Below, piece by piece: positions 43,636 to 54,057 of a stretch of 64,000 nt of DNA (its first letter is position 1; each line of letters begins with the position of its first letter). Made by a program: the position numbers and the translations under genes. The notes beneath the pieces are model-generated. The model saw only the letters and a program-made list of their open reading frames with translations. It searched no databases and had not been told where the DNA came from. The DNA is from Prostheceraeus crozeri. Taxonomy: Eukaryota; Platyhelminthes; Polycladida; Euryleptidae. The stretch is taken from positions 248,001 through 312,000 of the forward strand of contig CAJQUW010004443.1 in NCBI GenBank assembly GCA_907163375.1, in the 5' to 3' direction.

Positions 43636-44871
43636 TTGGATTTTTTTAAAATTTCACTGTATAAAAATAATTTTTGTATGTATTTTATTATTTTTATTTA
43701 TTATCTTGTTATATGTATTGGAAATCAATTTGGTTACTTTCTAACAGAGGAACAAAAGAGGATAAATTTTTATATAGAAGAAACAAAAAATTTTAAAGGA
43801 TGGAAGACTGAAGAGGATAAAGAAAATGAAAAGAAGAATAAAGATAAAAAAGATACAATTAATAATTTAGAAAATCAAGAAACAATATTAAAACAAGAAA
43901 CTAAATTAAAACAAGAAAATTTGCATTTCGTTGTTTACGGTGCAACTGGAAGTGATAAGACTATGTTTATTAAAAAATATATAAAAGAACATTATTCTAA
44001 TGAAATGAATGTACATATTTTTTGTAAGAATACTTCTGAGTGGCCAACTTTTACAAACATTTATGATGAAACAGAATTAAAGCGTTTAGAAGATACGAAA
44101 GAATTTGCTGGTACATAGGAACAAAAGTCTTTAATAATTTTAGATGATGTTATAAGTTTAGTGAAAACTAAAAAAGACATCAGAAATATTTACAAAAGGA
44201 AGACATCAAAATATTCAAATAGTTGTATTAGCTCATAAAGCTTGTGATGTAGATAATAAGACTAGAGAAAACATTCAAAAAATTTTTGTAACCACACAAA
44301 ATAATGCTAAATTTTTTGTAGATATTAATAAAAATTATGCAATAAATATGCTCTTAACATATTACAGTAATTATGAATACGGTATAATACGTGTTAGTAC
44401 TCTGACTGAACATATGCAAGTCTATGATAAAGATTTAAATATATTAATAGATCCTGAACGTGAAATATATGAAAACTCACCAGACTTTAATATTGGAATG
44501 TATAAGAATGCAAAAGATTTAAAAGAGGAAGCTATATCCAATATAATTCTCTTTTTAGAAAATGAAGCAAAAGAACCAACAAAAATTAATTCTGATACAT
44601 TTTATTTTTATTTTGATCATTATTTTAATACAAAATTTGGTGTACCAATACCTAATAGATTACAAGATAATGAAACATCAACGTTTTTAAAAAATGCAAT
44701 AGATGGAACAAGAAATGCCTTGAAAAAACATCACCAATAATAACTGAAGCTAAAAATTCATTAGGCGAGATCAAAAATATATTAGATGAAGCCCATAAAG
44801 TATTTAATAATATAAAATTAGTAAAGGATACTGGTAGTGAAATATTAAATAATTCATCAGTTTTGTCATAA
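43636..44871 (+). pseudogene. P-loop ATPase (FtsK/HerA- or A32-like), first of two in the inner element
   Basis: The N part (43636-44118) has a long charged leader, then LHFVVYGATGSDKTMFIKKY, a Walker A motif in which the usual GKT glycine is aspartate. A TAG at 44116-44118 interrupts it; the same frame goes on with SLIILDDVISLVKTKKD (Walker B). A further frameshift leads to FTKGRHQNIQIVVLAHKACD, the conserved motif after Walker B in packaging ATPases, then 44348-44740 and a last shift ending at 44871. It differs from the ATPase at 51.5-52.1 kb, so the element has two. One may serve genome packaging and the other another DNA-pumping task. Confidence 0.65.
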
Positions 44872-45043
44872 TTTTACAGTTTATATTTATAATATTTTTA
44901 TATTTTTTTATTTTTTTAAATAAAAAAAATATTTTACTAAAAATTATTTTACTGAAAATTATTTATAAAAAACTATTTATAAAAAATTATTAATAAAAAA
45001 ATAAAACACAAATTCTTTCTTTAAAAAACAAAAAAATAAAAAA

Positions 45044-45229
45044 ATGGAAAACACCAAGTTTTATTGTAACTTATGTAAAAGAAAGTTGCAAACAAAAAGA
45101 AGTTATCAATCTCATTTAAATAGTAAAATGCATTTACAAAATGTAGATCGAGTTGATGAAGGAAATATATTAAAATTAAATAATTATATAAACTATCTAG
45201 AAACATTACCTACTGATTTAAAAAATTAA
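45044..45229 (+). CDS. Small C2H2 zinc-finger protein
   Basis: A 61-residue protein whose first half is one finger, YCNLCKRKLQTKRSYQSHLN followed by SKMH, of the U1/matrin-like C-x2-C-x12-H-x5-H type, and whose second half is an acidic helix. It starts at a good ATG after an A-rich leader and ends five bases before the next frame. It may be a stand-alone DNA- or RNA-binding factor or the detached N-terminal finger of the polymerase gene, which begins shortly after. Confidence 0.5.
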   Translation: MENTKFYCNLCKRKLQTKRSYQSHLNSKMHLQNVDRVDEGNILKLNNYINYLETLPTDLKN

Positions 45230-45233
45230 AAAA

Positions 45234-45470
45234 ATGTTTGATGATTATTCACATTCGGAATATAAAAAAGTTTTTAATAGTGAATATGAACAGGTACCAG
45301 ATGGAAGATATTTATTTAGCGATACTGATGAATTTAACGAAATAGATGAATTTGATGAAGCTGAACGAACCGATGAAGCCGTAACAGATATAAAATATTT
45401 ATTTAATGAATCTGTTGAATATAATGACACCGATAAAACTTTTTATGATGTATTAACAAACTTTTTTTAA
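45234..45470 (+). CDS. Small acidic protein
   Basis: A 78-residue, strongly acidic frame (SDTDEFNEIDEFDEAERTDE) with several Tyr residues. No family recognised. It sits between a finger protein and the polymerase. It may be the start of the polymerase reading frame, shifted, because the family often has an acidic/aromatic segment there; as an independent gene it is uncertain. Confidence 0.35.
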   Translation: MFDDYSHSEYKKVFNSEYEQVPDGRYLFSDTDEFNEIDEFDEAERTDEAVTDIKYLFNESVEYNDTDKTFYDVLTNFF

Positions 45471-45486
45471 AATATTTAATAAATCT

Positions 45487-48400
45487 TTCAAATGTTATGT
45501 GAATGTAGAAGTACTTTATACAAAAAATGGACCTGATGGAATTCCTGAAGAAATAATACAAGGACATTTTACAAATTCACAAGAAATTCATAATGTAAAT
45601 GATATACAACCCATATTTGAACAAATGATACTTAAATTAGAAAATTGTATAATTGAAGCCCAGTTACGTGAATCTGGTTGGAGATTTGTTAAAATACTAT
45701 CTAAGAAAATAGTAATTGATAAATATAAAAATAATACCGGTGGTAGTTATGTTCCTTTACCTTTCAGTTCACCGCAAATAATCAACATAAAAAAATGAAG
45801 ATGAACGTTGTTCTCTGTGGAGTATTATAGCACATTTACATCCTGCACGATATCACAAAGAAAGACTAAGTCATTACAATAAAGAAGAATACATAAATGA
45901 GTTTGATCTCTCTGATGGATTAGATGAATTTCCATATGATTATAATAAGCTAACAAAGTTTCATAAAAAGAATAAAAATTTAATAGAAGTAAATGTTTTT
46001 GAATCAAATGTGAATTATGTTTCTATTGGTGATATTACTCCATTTTACTCAGATTCAAAAAAATGTTATTTGACTAATAAAAATTTATGTCAATCAGAAA
46101 TAGTTTATAATGATAGAGGAAACTACATGCATCATAATATTTTTTACCAAGGAAATATAATATGTACTGAGAAATTTCAAATTGTAAAAACATTATCACC
46201 AATAATGATTAATCATAATAATTATAAAGGACGTAATTTAAATTATGATTATGATTCCCCCCAACCCAAATACCAACCCAAATTACGAGTATCTTGATAT
46301 TAAAAAAGTTATCAATAATTCACAAGACTGGAATTGTCTGCTTACCTGAAAAGGGTCTGAAGTGCTAATGACTTGATAATTCAAGCGGAATCGTTAATAA
46401 ACGTTATTATGTAATTGTGACTAGAGGGATAATTCGAGGCGCTGTATCTTATTGATATCTTAGAATATCAACAAAACATACAAAATTTACATGAAATTTT
46501 ACAAAATTGTAAAACAGAATATTATCATCAAGTAAAAATGTTAGTAGAAGAATATCACCATAAATATCAAAATAAGATAGAAACGGTTGAAGAATTAAAT
46601 AATGAGGACAATAAAGAAATAAATGAATGTTTTAAAAAATGTCAACAGCAATATAAAGAAAAAATAAATGAATGTTTTAAAAATGTCACCAGCAATATAA
46701 AGAACAATATAATAAAGAATATGAATAACAGCTACAAATATTAAATCAAAATTATCAACAGTCTGAAAAAGATTTACAAAGACAAATTGATTTAACACAT
46801 GAAATGTATTTTGATTTATTTGAAAAATTAAAACAATCAAAACAATCAGCACAAGCAAATATATTAAAACAACCAGCACAAGCGAATATATTATATTATC
46901 AGGGTCATTTTGTATTATGTAAAGATGTTTCTATATTTACAAAAACTTCAGATAATACAAACTTTCCTTGTCTTCAATGTATGACAAGTTTTAGAACTTT
47001 AGAAGAAATGAATAGACATTTGGAGAATTGTCAACAAAATGAAGCAGTCAGAAACACATTTCCAAAAGATGATTATTTAGAATATAATAAATGGTATTTT
47101 AAAAATAAAGTACCCTTTACTATTTATTGTGATTTTGAAGCATATAATGTTAATATGACACAAAATTCTGAAAATGATAATTCTGAAAATGATAATTATC
47201 AAAAATGTGCACCTGAACAAAAAAAGAAAAATATTTATTTGAACAAAAACCATTATTTTGGGGAATGTACATTCATTCAAATCATCCTAAATTATTTAAA
47301 TCAGAATATTATCAATACTATGGCGAAGATAGTTCAGAAATGTTTACAAAGAAAGTAGAAGAATTACAAAATTATTTTTCACAATTGCTTGAAACAAATA
47401 TACTAATGATGCCATTAACGGATGAAGAAAAAATTAATTTTGTTAATGAAACAAATTGTTATTACTGTGGAAAAGAATTTACAAAAAATTATAAAAATGG
47501 CAAAGGTAGATATAATGATAAAGTAAAAGATCATGATCATCTAAATGGATTATATAGAGGTGCAGCACATAATTCTTGTAATCTTAGTGCTAATAAATTT
47601 AAATATAACTTTGTTCCTTTATATTTCTACAATGGTTCTAAATATGATTTCCATCTAGTAATGAAAGATTTATTTTCATCTGAAAAATTACAACAACAAC
47701 AAATAAATGTACTATGTAAAACAGAAGAAGAATATTTTTCAATGCAATTAGGTTGTATTAGAATTTTAGATGCATTTAGATTTTTTACTCCTTATTCATT
47801 AGATGTTATGGGAAAAACTTTGAAACCTGAACAATGTAAAATATTAAATAAATATAATTTAAAACCTCTAAAAGGCATATTTCCCTATGAATATATAACT
47901 GGAGACAAAACCTGCGGTTCACAGTCGAAGACTGATATAAATAGAATAAACGAAATAATGAAAGAACAAAAACTTCCTCCAATAAGTAAATTTAAATCAA
48001 CATTAAAACAATCACAATTATCTGAAGAAGATTATGCAGAAGCTGAAAAGAATTGGAAAGAGTTAGATTGTAGAACAATGTATGATATACAATGAAATAT
48101 CTTCAGATAGATGTATTAATCCTTGCTGATCTTTTTGAAAACTTTCGTGACATGTGTTTAGAATATTATGGAATAGATCCATGTTATTGTTATTCTACAC
48201 CAGGTTTAACATGGTTAGTAGGATTAAAACATACTGGTGTTAAACTTAAACATTATAAAGAAAATACATATGATAAATCATTATTTTTTGAATCTGGAAT
48301 TAGAGGTGGAGTTTCATCAGTTTTAGGTAATCGTTATGTACAGTGTTACAATAAAAAAGTAAATCCTGATGATGATGGAATAATGAAACCTTTATCTCCA

Positions 48401-49738
48401 AAAGTAGGCGATCAATTTATAAAATTGTTTAATCAAAATATAGAAGGACTTATATCGAACGAAGATAGTCAAGCAGCAGTTAATGAATACATGAGAGAAA
48501 ACTATTTGTTATATTATGATTTTAATAGCTTATATTCTTCTTGCATGATACAAGAATTACCAACAGGTGAGATGGAATGGTGTAATATTCTTGATTATCA
48601 AAAAACATATGATGAAAATTATAATTATGGTTATATATATGAAGTTGATTTAGTATATCCTGATGAAATAAAAGATAAAACAAAATATTTTCCTTTCAGT
48701 CCCGAAAACAAAATTCCCAATATGGAAGATTTTTCAGATTATCAAAAATCTTTAATTCCTAATAAATACAGACCAACAAAAAAACTTATGTTAACACAAA
48801 GTAATAAAGGAAAATATGTTGTTGAAGGAAGAATGCTAGATTGGTATTTAGAACATGGAATGATTCTCACCAAAATACATCGAAAACTATCTTATCAAAA
48901 ATCTAAATGGTTAAAAAATTATATAGAGTTCAATATTGAAAAACGTAAAATAGCTAAAAGAAATAAAGATGATTTTGGAAACGTGTTCTTTAAATTAATG
49001 AATAATGCATTTTATGGTAAGACTTTAGAAAATGTGCGTAATAGACAAAATATTGAAATAGTTTATGATAAAGATAGGTTTCAAAATTTAACAAGGAAAC
49101 CTACATATAAAAGAACTACTAGATTTAGTGATAATCTATGTGCTGTACATCTAAGAAGAAGCATTGTAAAACATGACAAGTTTAATTTTATTGGATTCAC
49201 TATATTAGAACTAGCTAAGCTATTTACGTGTATGTATAGATTTGTATATGATTATTTAGCACCTGCTTATGGCAAAAACTATAAATTACACTTTACAGAT
49301 ACGGATTCTGTTTTCTTAGAATTAACAATACCGTATAATTCTACACTTGTTAAGGAAATAGATAAAATAAAAGATATCATTCATCCTTCTGATTTATGTT
49401 AAGTAAAAGATGAGTTAGGAAATGACGATTTCATAACAGAAGCTATATTTTTAAAATCTAAATGTTATTCTTATAACACAACTAATAATATTAAAACACG
49501 TAAAACAATAAAAGGAATTTCAAAGGCATCAGTGGCTAATCAAATAACATTTCAAGATTATAAAAATGTATTATTTAATAATGAAATAAAAACAGCATGT
49601 AATTATAGACTTAATTCAAAAAAACATAAAATGTATTTAAAAGAGGAACATAAATTAGCATTAGATCCATTTGATGATAAAAGAAAAATTTTGCCTGATG
49701 GAATAACAACTGTACCTTTTAAATTTTCAAATTTCTAA
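45487..49738 (+). pseudogene. PolB: Protein-primed DNA polymerase B, inner Polinton, multiply frameshifted
   Basis: Family segments appear in order across several frames. N-terminal: LRESGWRFVKIL and GGSYVPLPFSSPQIINIKK, then CSLWSIIAHLHPARYHKERL in another frame. A coiled-coil stretch (46480-46800) and a finger (CLQCMTSFRTLEEMNRHLEN) follow, then exonuclease I PFTIYCDFEAYN, the zinc/HNH-like DHDHLNGLYRGAAHNSCN, exonuclease II FYNGSKYDFHLVM and exonuclease III LQIDVLILADLF. The polymerase motifs are YYDFNSLYSSCM (A), KLMNNAFYGKTLENVRNR (B) and FTDTDSVFLEL (C). Breaks include shifts near 45800, 47270 and 48095 and an in-frame TAA at 49400-49402, after which the same frame resumes to 49738. Between about 46010 and 46500 sequence unlike the family intrudes, so an insertion or rearrangement is likely. 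Confidence 0.88.
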
Positions 49739-49815
49739 AATAGTTAAATTTAATAAAGTAATATAAAAATATAAAATAATATAAAATAATATATTATAAA
49801 AATATAATATAAAAA

Positions 49816-50623
49816 ATGGATAAAATTAGAGCTGATAGTTTTAAAAGAATAAAACAACTAGAAGAGTTAATAAAACAAAGAAATATTATGAAAGAAAATC
49901 ATCTTCAAAATAGAATAAAAAAGGCTGGTTTTCAAACTGATATGTTTGAAACTGTAAAGTTATCTGAAGAAGTAAAAACTGATTATGAAAAAGCTGTTGA
50001 ACCATTTAAAACTCTAGAAAAAGAATTAAATGAAAAACGTGTTGATATAGCGGATCCAGTACTTAAAACATTATTAGATGACTATGGATTACTAGAAGCA
50101 AACATAGATAAAAAATTACCAAAATCTATGTTATTTGAACATACTACTTTATTTTAGATAAAAAATTATTTGCAAGATTTTATCTTGGTGGAAAAGAAAT
50201 ATTTCAACGACCTTTACGGGGGTTAATTTTTACGCCAGATAAAGCACCTATTAGTTTAGATAGAAATTTTGTTGATCTTTTAAGAGGAGCAGATTTAAAA
50301 ATTATGCTGTAGAAGATCTCATAAAATATAAAGCTATGTTAGATAGAGTTGGTGTAGCAAAATCTCTTAGACGTTATAAACAATTAGAAAATTTATTATC
50401 AACGGGAGTTAAAGTAGGAAAAGGTTTTAAAACTGAAACAACTGTATTCTTACCAGATGATCCACAAGAATTACTAAATAGATTAAATATTTTAATATCT
50501 GCAATAAAAGAAGGACATAATTCTAGTTTCAATGAAATTCATGCTATATTGAAAAGACTACTAGAAAAGAAGATTCTAAATGAAGAGGATTATAAAAGTA
50601 TAGCTGAAATATGTTGTTTCTAA
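49816..50623 (+). pseudogene. Conserved Polinton protein of unknown role, frameshifted
   Basis: The first frame (49816-50157) is helical and charged: LEELIKQRNIMKENHLQNRI, then LNEKRVDIADPVLKTLL. A middle part in other frames reads RFYLGGKEIFQRPLRGLIFT. The last frame (50336-50623) has a typical ending DDPQELLNRLNILISAIKEG then NEIHAILKRLLEKKIL. It sits just before the penton-like gene, a location shared by a family of helical proteins in cnidarian Polintons; the outer element's 56956-57606 gene looks analogous in layout. Function unknown, possibly a capsid scaffold. Two or more shifts make it a pseudogene. Confidence 0.55.
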
Positions 50624-50662
50624 TTTTTATCTATAATATTTATTTAAATTTTTTAGTTAAAA

Positions 50663-51467
50663 AATGTCTTCGAGAGAATTATCATCAGTAGATTTTGACA
50701 AAATTAATAATCATTTATAAAATTTGACAGAGATTTTGGGTTCATTAAAATTAAGTACGACGTTAAAAATTATAACAACTACTTCATCACACACTTGTAA
50801 TTTAGAACCCATTCTACATTTGGAACAAAATAAAAATTATCAAATTGCATTGACTAGTTTCTCCACATTTAACACTATTCAAAACGTTATCAAAGATGTG
50901 AATGATCAATTTACATATTCTACTGATAAAGGCAAAACGTGGAAAGTACTAACTTTTCTTCCTGGTTCTTACGAAGTTGAATCAATATCAAATGAAATTA
51001 AGAGACATTTAGGTATACCATTTAAAGATAAGAAACAACTGCATTTTGCAGTTGAACCGGCAGTTAATAAATTTTCTCTTACTTTAGACGAAAATCATCA
51101 AGTTGATTTTAATCATGATAGATCATTGTCAAAGCTATTAGGATTTAATAAACAAACCTATAGTCAAGGTTATCATTTAGGTGAGAAGATTCCAAAAATA
51201 ACTGAAATATATTCAATTGTTGTACATTGTGACATTATTGAAGGAGGATATATAAATGGTAAATTGCCAAATTTAATATTCAGTTTTCCAGCTTTTACTG
51301 TACCCATTGGTTATAGATTAAATGTATTTCCCCAAACATTAATATATTTCCCTATTACAAGAAAAACTATTAATAACATTAACATTAGAATTACGGATGA
51401 AAAGGGACAAGAAATAAATTTTGGAGGTGAAGAGATTATGATAGATCTTTTGGTTCGGGAGGTATAA
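50663..51467 (+). pseudogene. Penton-like minor capsid protein, inner Polinton, early stop
   Basis: A reading frame starting MSSRELSSVDFDKINNHL stops after 18 codons and then continues without another interruption to 51467. Conserved segments: SFSTFNTIQNVIKDVNDQFT, STDKGKTWKVLTFLPGSYE, then LLGFNKQTYSQGYH, VHCDIIEGGYINGKL, and LIYFPITRKTINNINIRI followed by GEEIMIDLLVREV. It is the counterpart of the outer element's 34479-35297 protein: both share LGF, a V-CDIIE-like strand, a Y-P-SR/TR-I--I-I strand and a short terminal beta strand. Likely the penton or minor capsomer with a jelly-roll fold. Only the TAA at 50717-50719 breaks it. Confidence 0.7.
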
Positions 51468-51527
51468 ACTCCCGTTCGAGAGGTATAAACTCCCGTTCGA
51501 GAGTTAACGACTCCAAATTTTTTGGAT

Positions 51528-52142
51528 TATAACAATCTTATAATTTATACAACAACAGCAGAACAACCCGTCCATCAATTTTTAAAATATGGATTTGAAA
51601 ATAATCTTAAAAAAACAGCAATTGTTTAATTATTCAAAGAATATGAAAATTCTGAATATGAAGAAGAAATAAGTTCGTGGTGTGAAGAAGCAGCAAAAAA
51701 TAATCAGTTAGTAGAATCCAATAAAAATAAGCATATAAAAATACAATTAATAGATGATAGTGGTAATATGCAAGATCCTAGTAAACTAGATAAAACAATG
51801 AAACATTGTGTAATTTTTGATGATTGTGTTAATGACAGAAATCAGTCAGTTCAGAGAAATTATTTCACAAGAGGTAGACATAATAACTGTAGTGTATTTT
51901 ATTTAACACAAAGTATGTATTCATTAGATGGAAGTGTTATTAGAAAGAATGCAAATATATTTATACTATTTGAAATAAATGCAAGAAACTTAAGTGATTT
52001 GTTAAGAGATTTATGCGTAAGAAATAAAGATGAATTTAAACAATCGTGTAACAATGCTTGGTCAAAAGATTATGGATTTATCACAATTAATATTGATAAA
52101 AAAATTCATGATAGAGTTATCGAACAATTGTTCTCTGACTGA
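51528..52142 (+). pseudogene. ATP: Genome-packaging ATPase (A32-like), Walker A end lost
   Basis: The intact frame 51768-52142 (124 residues) has Walker B HCVIFDDCVNDRNQ, the arginine-rich NYFTRGRHNNCSVFYLTQSM motif and FILFEINARNLSDLLRDL, all typical of Polinton packaging ATPases. Upstream, 51528-51767 in the same and a shifted frame reads LDYNNLIIYTTTAEQ, QFLKYGFENNLKK and EYEEEISSWCEEAAKNN, with one TAA. The first 30 or so residues including the P-loop are missing: where they should be is a 21-bp tandem repeat (GGTATAAACTCCCGTTCGAGA, near 51460-51500) abutting the penton-like stop. A deletion there removed the gene start. Confidence 0.75.
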
Positions 52143-52263
52143 AAGTCGATAGAAGATTTGTTTACTGAGTAATAAAAAATTTTTGACAATTACAATTAAT
52201 TTTACAATTAATATTGATAAAAAATTCATGATAGAGTTATAGAAGATCTGTTTACCGAGTGAT
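52081..52263. repeat. Partial duplication of the ATPase gene end
   Basis: The end of the ATPase gene (ATTAATATTGATAAAAAAAT then TCATGATAGAGTTAT near 52090-52120) recurs about 110 bp later (52204-52240) with GAAGATCTGTTTACCGAG following, and GAAGATTTGTTTACTGAG also occurs after the first copy. It is a decayed tandem duplication and not a gene. Confidence 0.6.
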
Positions 52264-52394
52264 AAAAATATACAAATATAGTATTATAATATTTTTTGTT
52301 ATTATTATCAGCTCTAATTTTATCCATTCTTAAAATATAATATTTGAATTTTGTGGTAACATTGGAATACAACAAAAACATTTTACTGAACAAA

Positions 52395-53088
52395 TTATTT
52401 TTTTATTGCTTTGTTGTCTGACATCTTTTCGTTTAAAATTTTCTCGTCTAAAGATTTGTTTAATAAAGTTTTGTCTAATAAAGTCTTTAGTTCTTCTAAA
52501 AAAATTTTATCATTTTCTTCAGTAGAAATTTTACCATCACTAAAAGTTTTACCATCACTAGAATTTTTATCATCAACTTTTTCGGACTTTAAATGAAATG
52601 GCATTTTATTAGCTTCATCAGCTATTTGATCAAATTTTTCAATCTCATCTAACGTAATAACATTATCATCACATACTCTTTGAAAATAATAATGCAGTTT
52701 ATCATAAACTTCTTTAACGTGAGAATGTTCATTTTTTAATGATTTTCGTTTCTTAGTTATTAGAGATTTTTCTAACATTGTAATAAATGAAGTTGTAAAA
52801 ACACCCGTACCTGTTAAAGCAGTAGCAACTACTGGAATTACTAAAACACCTCAAGATATAAAAATTGTAAATACTCCTAAACTTATTGTTAAAAAGATTC
52901 CAATTCCTTGTGTTACATTCTTAACTTTAGACCATCTCTTTCTTAATTTATCCTAATGCTCTAATCTTACTAATAATTGAGATTCCTTATTTTTCATATA
53001 CCTAACTCCATCCTTGTGTTTTTCTTTATTCAATTCACTTATTTTTAACTGTGATAACGAAAGATACATTCTCGGGGTTTCTTCCATT
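52395..53088 (-). pseudogene. Gene starting in the right terminal repeat; paired with the left-end gene
   Basis: Reading from the ATG at 53088 the frame gives MEETPRMYLSLSQLK, then LLVRLEH, a TAG, then KLRKRWSKVKNVTQGIGIF, a hydrophobic stretch (VLVIPVVATALTGTGVFTTS), another stop, and finally the intact 52395-52778 part (SLITKKRKSLKNEHSHVKEV; DDNVITLDEIEKFDQIADEA). It is probably a membrane-anchored helical protein with one or two transmembrane segments. Its first four codons lie inside the terminal repeat, and the short gene at 36246 is its partial twin. Two stops indicate decay. Family unnamed. Confidence 0.5.
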
Positions 53089-53671
53089 TTTAAAGAAATA
53101 TTTTTAGACACATAATTTTAGTTATCTGATATTTTAAAAACCTGAAAAATGGATAAAATTCATGAATTTAGACGTTTTTAAAAATACTAATTTTTCAAAA
53201 ATGGTACTTTTAAAAACGACTAAATTTATGAATTTAGGTCTTAAAAACCTGAAAAATGGATTTAAAAGACGTTTTTAAAAATACCAATTTTTATGATTTT
53301 CGGTGTCCTGGAACGGTCATGATTGTGGGAGTAAAATGTCATAATCTCAAATTTGAGATTCTTGACTTTTATGATTTTCGGTGTCCTGGAACGATCATGA
53401 TTTTAAGAGTAAAAATTGTATTTCTCAAATTTTAAGATTATGAAAAATTTGAAAAATTCAGTATTTTTAAAAACGCCTAAATTTATGAATTTAGACGTTT
53501 TAAAAAGTGCAAAATTTGAGAATTTTATATTCATTTAAAAATGACCAAAATTCTTAAATTTATGTCATTTTTTCAAGTTTTAAGACCTAAATTGATAAAT
53601 TTACTCGTTTTTAAAAGGTGCAAAAAATTGAGAATTTTGGCCTGTCCTGGAACGGTCTTATGTACATTACT
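53077..53671. repeat. Right terminal inverted repeat, inner Polinton
   Basis: About 595 bp complementary to 35689-36255. It contains two copies of the GTGTCCTGGAACGGTCATGAT subrepeat, fewer than the three in the left end, plus an extra internal AAACGTCTAAATTCAT-type block, so the two ends have drifted by repeat-number change. Confidence 0.9.
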
Positions 53672-53677
53672 CATTGT
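53672..53677. repeat. Target-site duplication CATTGT, right copy (inner Polinton)
   Basis: Exact match to 35683-35688. On the minus strand it forms the codons ACA ATG of the interrupted gene. Confidence 0.93.
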
Positions 53678-53845
53678 AGGAACTTTAGAATCAAAAGTGG
53701 ACGTTGCAAATGCCTTTTGAATTTTAATCATGTTTTGGACAGATGGCAGAGATGTTGAAAAAGGATGTAAGGTTATATGATGAAAAGCCCATGTACCATG
53801 TAGACTATTTTGAAATATGCGAAAGCAATCATCCTTCTCTCGCAC
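53672..53845 (-). pseudogene. Virion-region gene interrupted by the inner Polinton, start-proximal half
   Basis: 58 codons from an ATG at 53845, reading MREKDDCFRIFQNSLHGTWA and ending VPT and M at the duplicated hexamer. The downstream half lies at 35260-35682. The 174-bp length is a multiple of three, so both halves are in phase across the insertion. GTWAFHHITLHPF resembles the GEWEVALTEITYP strand found near the start of penton-like proteins in invertebrate Polintons, supporting the idea that this and 34479-35297 were one gene. The upstream sequence to the Tc1 element is open only in short pieces. Confidence 0.65.
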
Positions 53846-54057
53846 TTCTTAATGTAATTCAAAATAATTGTTTTTTAGTAAACTGATATCGTTGTAATAA
53901 GTAATTTCAGTTAGAGCAACTTCACGGGGTCCGTGCAGAGTAATTGGATTAGCGAATTCAACAGATTATTGAGATGGTCTGTTGCCTGGGAATATCTTTG
54001 GGTTGCTATTGCTTGGAAGAATGATGTTGAAGTTAGTAGACATGTTGACCACATATA

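Larger units (their letters stand above)
35689..53671. mobile_element. Inner Polinton/Maverick, 17,983 bp, inserted in the outer one
   Basis: It begins AGTAATGTACATAAGACCG, ends with the reverse complement, and is flanked by the 6-bp duplication CATTGT. It is visibly more A/T-rich than the outer element, and its proteins are only distantly related, so it is a different lineage and not a duplicate. Leftward genes: PLA2-integrase, membrane-active protein, major capsid, coiled-coil and fibre-like proteins (37.6-42.6 kb). Rightward genes: protease near the left end, then zinc-finger proteins, ATPase, polymerase B, penton-like, packaging ATPase (42.7-52.1 kb). Many genes have stops or frameshifts. 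Because it lies inside the outer element, it integrated later. Confidence 0.95.

Noticed and set aside
35689..53671. Inner element as a duplication of the outer one
   Set aside because: Ends, capsid, integrase and polymerase differ strongly and gene order is different.
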